Source: an uncultured Actinomycetes bacterium (GTDB lineage Bacteria; Actinomycetota; CALGFH01). Taken from it: a DNA stretch of 5,440 nt. Location of the stretch: assembly GCA_937881255.1 (NCBI GenBank), contig CALGFH010000338.1:1-5440 (forward strand), written 5' to 3'. This document shows, piece after piece, positions 4,377-5,440 of this stretch (positions are counted from its first letter, which is position 1; the number at the start of each line of letters is the position of its first letter). The translations under genes and the position numbers were made by a program. The notes below the pieces were generated by a model, which was given only the letters and a program-made list of their open reading frames with translations, did no database searches and was not told where the DNA came from.

Positions 4377-4922
4377 ATGCCCAACCTGCTCCAGGGCGGC
4401 CGAGGCCGCCCGCTGCATCCGATGCTGGTGCACTTCCCGGTCGCCCTGTACCCGACCAGCCTGGTCTTCGACGCCCTCTCGCACCTGTCCGACGACGGCA
4501 ACCCGTTCGTGGTGGGCGCGTTCTCGCTGATCGTCATCGCCCTGGTCGTCTCGGCCCTGGCCGTGGCCGCCGGCTTCGCCGACTTCCTGCCGATCGAGAA
4601 CGGCACCCGCACCTGGCGGGTGGCCGTGCTCCACATGAGCGTCCAGCTGGTCACCAGCGGCCTGTTCCTGGCCAACGCCGTCCTGCGCGGCCGCGACCTG
4701 GACGTGACCGCGACCCCGACCGGCCCGATCGTCCTCAGCGCGGTCGGGCTGCTGACCCTGACCTTCGGCAGCGCCCTCGGCGGCGAGCTGGTCTACCGCC
4801 ACGGCCGCCGGGTCGAGCTCGACCTGGTCGCTTCCGAGGAGCTCCCGCCGGCCGGCCAGCCCGAGCCCCCGCCGCCCGCGGCCCCCGACCCCGGCCCGGA
4901 GCGCCCGGCCGGCGCCGGCTAG
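4377..4922 (+). CDS. DUF2231 four-helix membrane protein
   Basis: A 181-aa integral membrane protein of the DUF2231 family; its biochemical role is not established. The signature RPLHPMLVHFPVALYPTSLVFD (11-32) carries the conserved His14-Pro15, His19 and Asp32 at the entry of helix 1. Four hydrophobic helices lie at about 16-36, 46-70, 83-104 and 116-138. A conserved His86 (LHMSVQ) sits at the start of helix 3. The family-typical GGELVYRHG (135-143) closes helix 4. The His/Asp set inside the membrane suggests metal or haem binding, but that is inference only. The tail (152-181) is rich in Pro, Glu and Ala and probably disordered. GGAG at 4368-4371 supports the ATG. It follows the XRE-cupin gene in the same direction after 49 bp but has its own promoter candidate, so co-transcription is uncertain. 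Its stop overlaps the stop of the convergent HxlR-type gene. Confidence 0.9.
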   Translation: MPNLLQGGRGRPLHPMLVHFPVALYPTSLVFDALSHLSDDGNPFVVGAFSLIVIALVVSALAVAAGFADFLPIENGTRTWRVAVLHMSVQLVTSGLFLANAVLRGRDLDVTATPTGPIVLSAVGLLTLTFGSALGGELVYRHGRRVELDLVASEELPPAGQPEPPPPAAPDPGPERPAGAG

Positions 4923-4928
4923 GCCGGG
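4904..4928. terminator. Putative bidirectional hairpin at the CTAG double stop
   Basis: CCCGGCC (4904-4910) pairs perfectly with GGCCGGG (4922-4928) across an 11-nt loop that holds most of the shared CTAG stop. A competing 12-bp palindrome GCCGGCGCCGGC lies at 4908-4919. No T-run is present, so termination activity is a guess based on position at a convergent junction. Confidence 0.35.
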
Positions 4929-5440
4929 TCGGCCACCGGCAGGCCGTGCTCGACCCGGATCTTGGCGTTCTCCGCCGGCCCCGAGTTCCAGGTCGGGAGG
5001 GCCTGGCGCAGGGCCTGGGGCCCGGTGACGGTGATCCCGCCCGAGCGCAGGGCCGCCGGCCAGCCGAGCCGCCCCATGTGCCAGTGGGCGAAGGCGATCG
5101 GGTCCTCGATGCCGACCACCAGGTCGTCGCCGAAGCCGGGGTCGAAGCGGCAGATCTCGACCTGCCGGTGCTCGATGAGCAGCCAGATCCGCACCCGCCG
5201 GGCCTGGCGGGTGAACTCGAACCGGACCACCACCCGCTGGTCCGGGAGCAGGTCGCGGCGGAGGTGGGACTGGCACCACGACCACAGGACGACGTCCGGG
5301 TCGGCGTGCTCGCCGGTCAGCTCGCTCCAGCGCTCGGCCCAGCCCCCGATCGCCTCCAGGACCCCGGCCAGGTCCTTGCCGGCCGGCGTCGGCTCGTACA
5401 CCGACCCGCGGCCGTTGGGCTTGGGCCGGATCTCGACCAC
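4919..5440 (-). CDS. HxlR-type winged-helix regulator with SCP2-like C-terminal region (5' end outside window)
   Basis: The visible 173 codons are the C-terminal part of a gene that runs past the window end; the first visible codon is GTG but is not taken as the start. Residues 5-22 (RPKPNGRGSVYEPTPAGKDL) are the wing of an HxlR/MarR-like winged helix, with the characteristic RGS-Y-x-x-TPAG. AIGGWAERW (30-38) is the family's final helix. The recognition helix must lie just outside the window. Most HxlR proteins end here, but this one continues for about 130 residues. That region, with strands such as VVVRFEFTRQARRVRIWLLIEHRQVEICRF (70-99) and DPIAFAHWHMGRLGWPAALRSGGITVTGP (113-141), resembles the sterol-carrier (SCP2) type extension seen in some actinobacterial HxlR proteins. 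It could be a sensor pocket for a hydrophobic ligand. The targets are unknown. The gene is convergent with DUF2231 and shares CTAG as a double stop. Confidence 0.8.
   Translation of the reverse strand: MVEIRPKPNGRGSVYEPTPAGKDLAGVLEAIGGWAERWSELTGEHADPDVVLWSWCQSHLRRDLLPDQRVVVRFEFTRQARRVRIWLLIEHRQVEICRFDPGFGDDLVVGIEDPIAFAHWHMGRLGWPAALRSGGITVTGPQALRQALPTWNSGPAENAKIRVEHGLPVADPA

Overview
The window is about 5.4 kb of very GC-rich, gene-dense DNA. Strong G/C third-position bias, frequent GTG starts, long open antisense frames, promoters with a recognisable -10 but no -35, several starts without a Shine-Dalgarno sequence, and the families present (FolP2-type dihydropteroate synthase paralogue, SRPBCC, DUF2231, XRE-cupin, HxlR plus SCP2-like tail) all point to an actinobacterium (Actinomycetota). 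I cannot assign a genus. It looks like ordinary chromosome: I see no rRNA, tRNA, CRISPR array, IS element, phage gene or toxin-antitoxin pair, and no stretch over 300 bp without a gene.

Layout. (1) 2-598 (+): 3' part of a GGDEF diguanylate cyclase gene cut by the window edge. (2) 595-1455 (-): a dihydropteroate synthase homologue of the mycobacterial FolP2 type, convergent with the cyclase gene and sharing a CTAG double stop with it. (3) 1501-1962 (+): an SRPBCC polyketide-cyclase-like protein, divergent from folP across 45 bp. (4) 2042-2704 (+): a membrane-anchored extracytoplasmic protein with a Pro/Ala/Gly/Thr-rich linker. (5) 2710-3663 (-): a thioredoxin-reductase-like FAD oxidoreductase with a CPYC redox motif. 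(6) 3731-4327 (+): an XRE-cupin regulator, divergent from (5). (7) 4377-4922 (+): a DUF2231 four-helix membrane protein. (8) 4919-5440 (-): 3' part of an HxlR-type winged-helix protein with a C-terminal SCP2-like region, convergent with (7) through a second shared CTAG double stop.

The most coherent functional unit is the divergent pair (5)/(6). The 67 bp between them contain an unusually well-formed operator: a perfect 15-bp palindrome and a second, half-degenerate copy 21 bp away (two helical turns). Together they make a perfect 13-bp inverted repeat with a 4-nt loop. One copy overlaps the best -35 candidate of the oxidoreductase and the other abuts the regulator start, so the regulator probably controls both genes. 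The oxidoreductase lacks the arginine-rich NADPH-phosphate motif of classical thioredoxin reductases and has no thioredoxin gene beside it, so its substrate is open.

The folP homologue keeps the pterin-pocket residues, but the p-aminobenzoate/sulfonamide loop and the SRK motif are altered, as in FolP2 paralogues. Normal folate synthesis should not be assumed. The other genes are probably single transcription units. Their ends are packed tail to tail, with GC-rich hairpins overlapping stop codons as likely bidirectional terminators.
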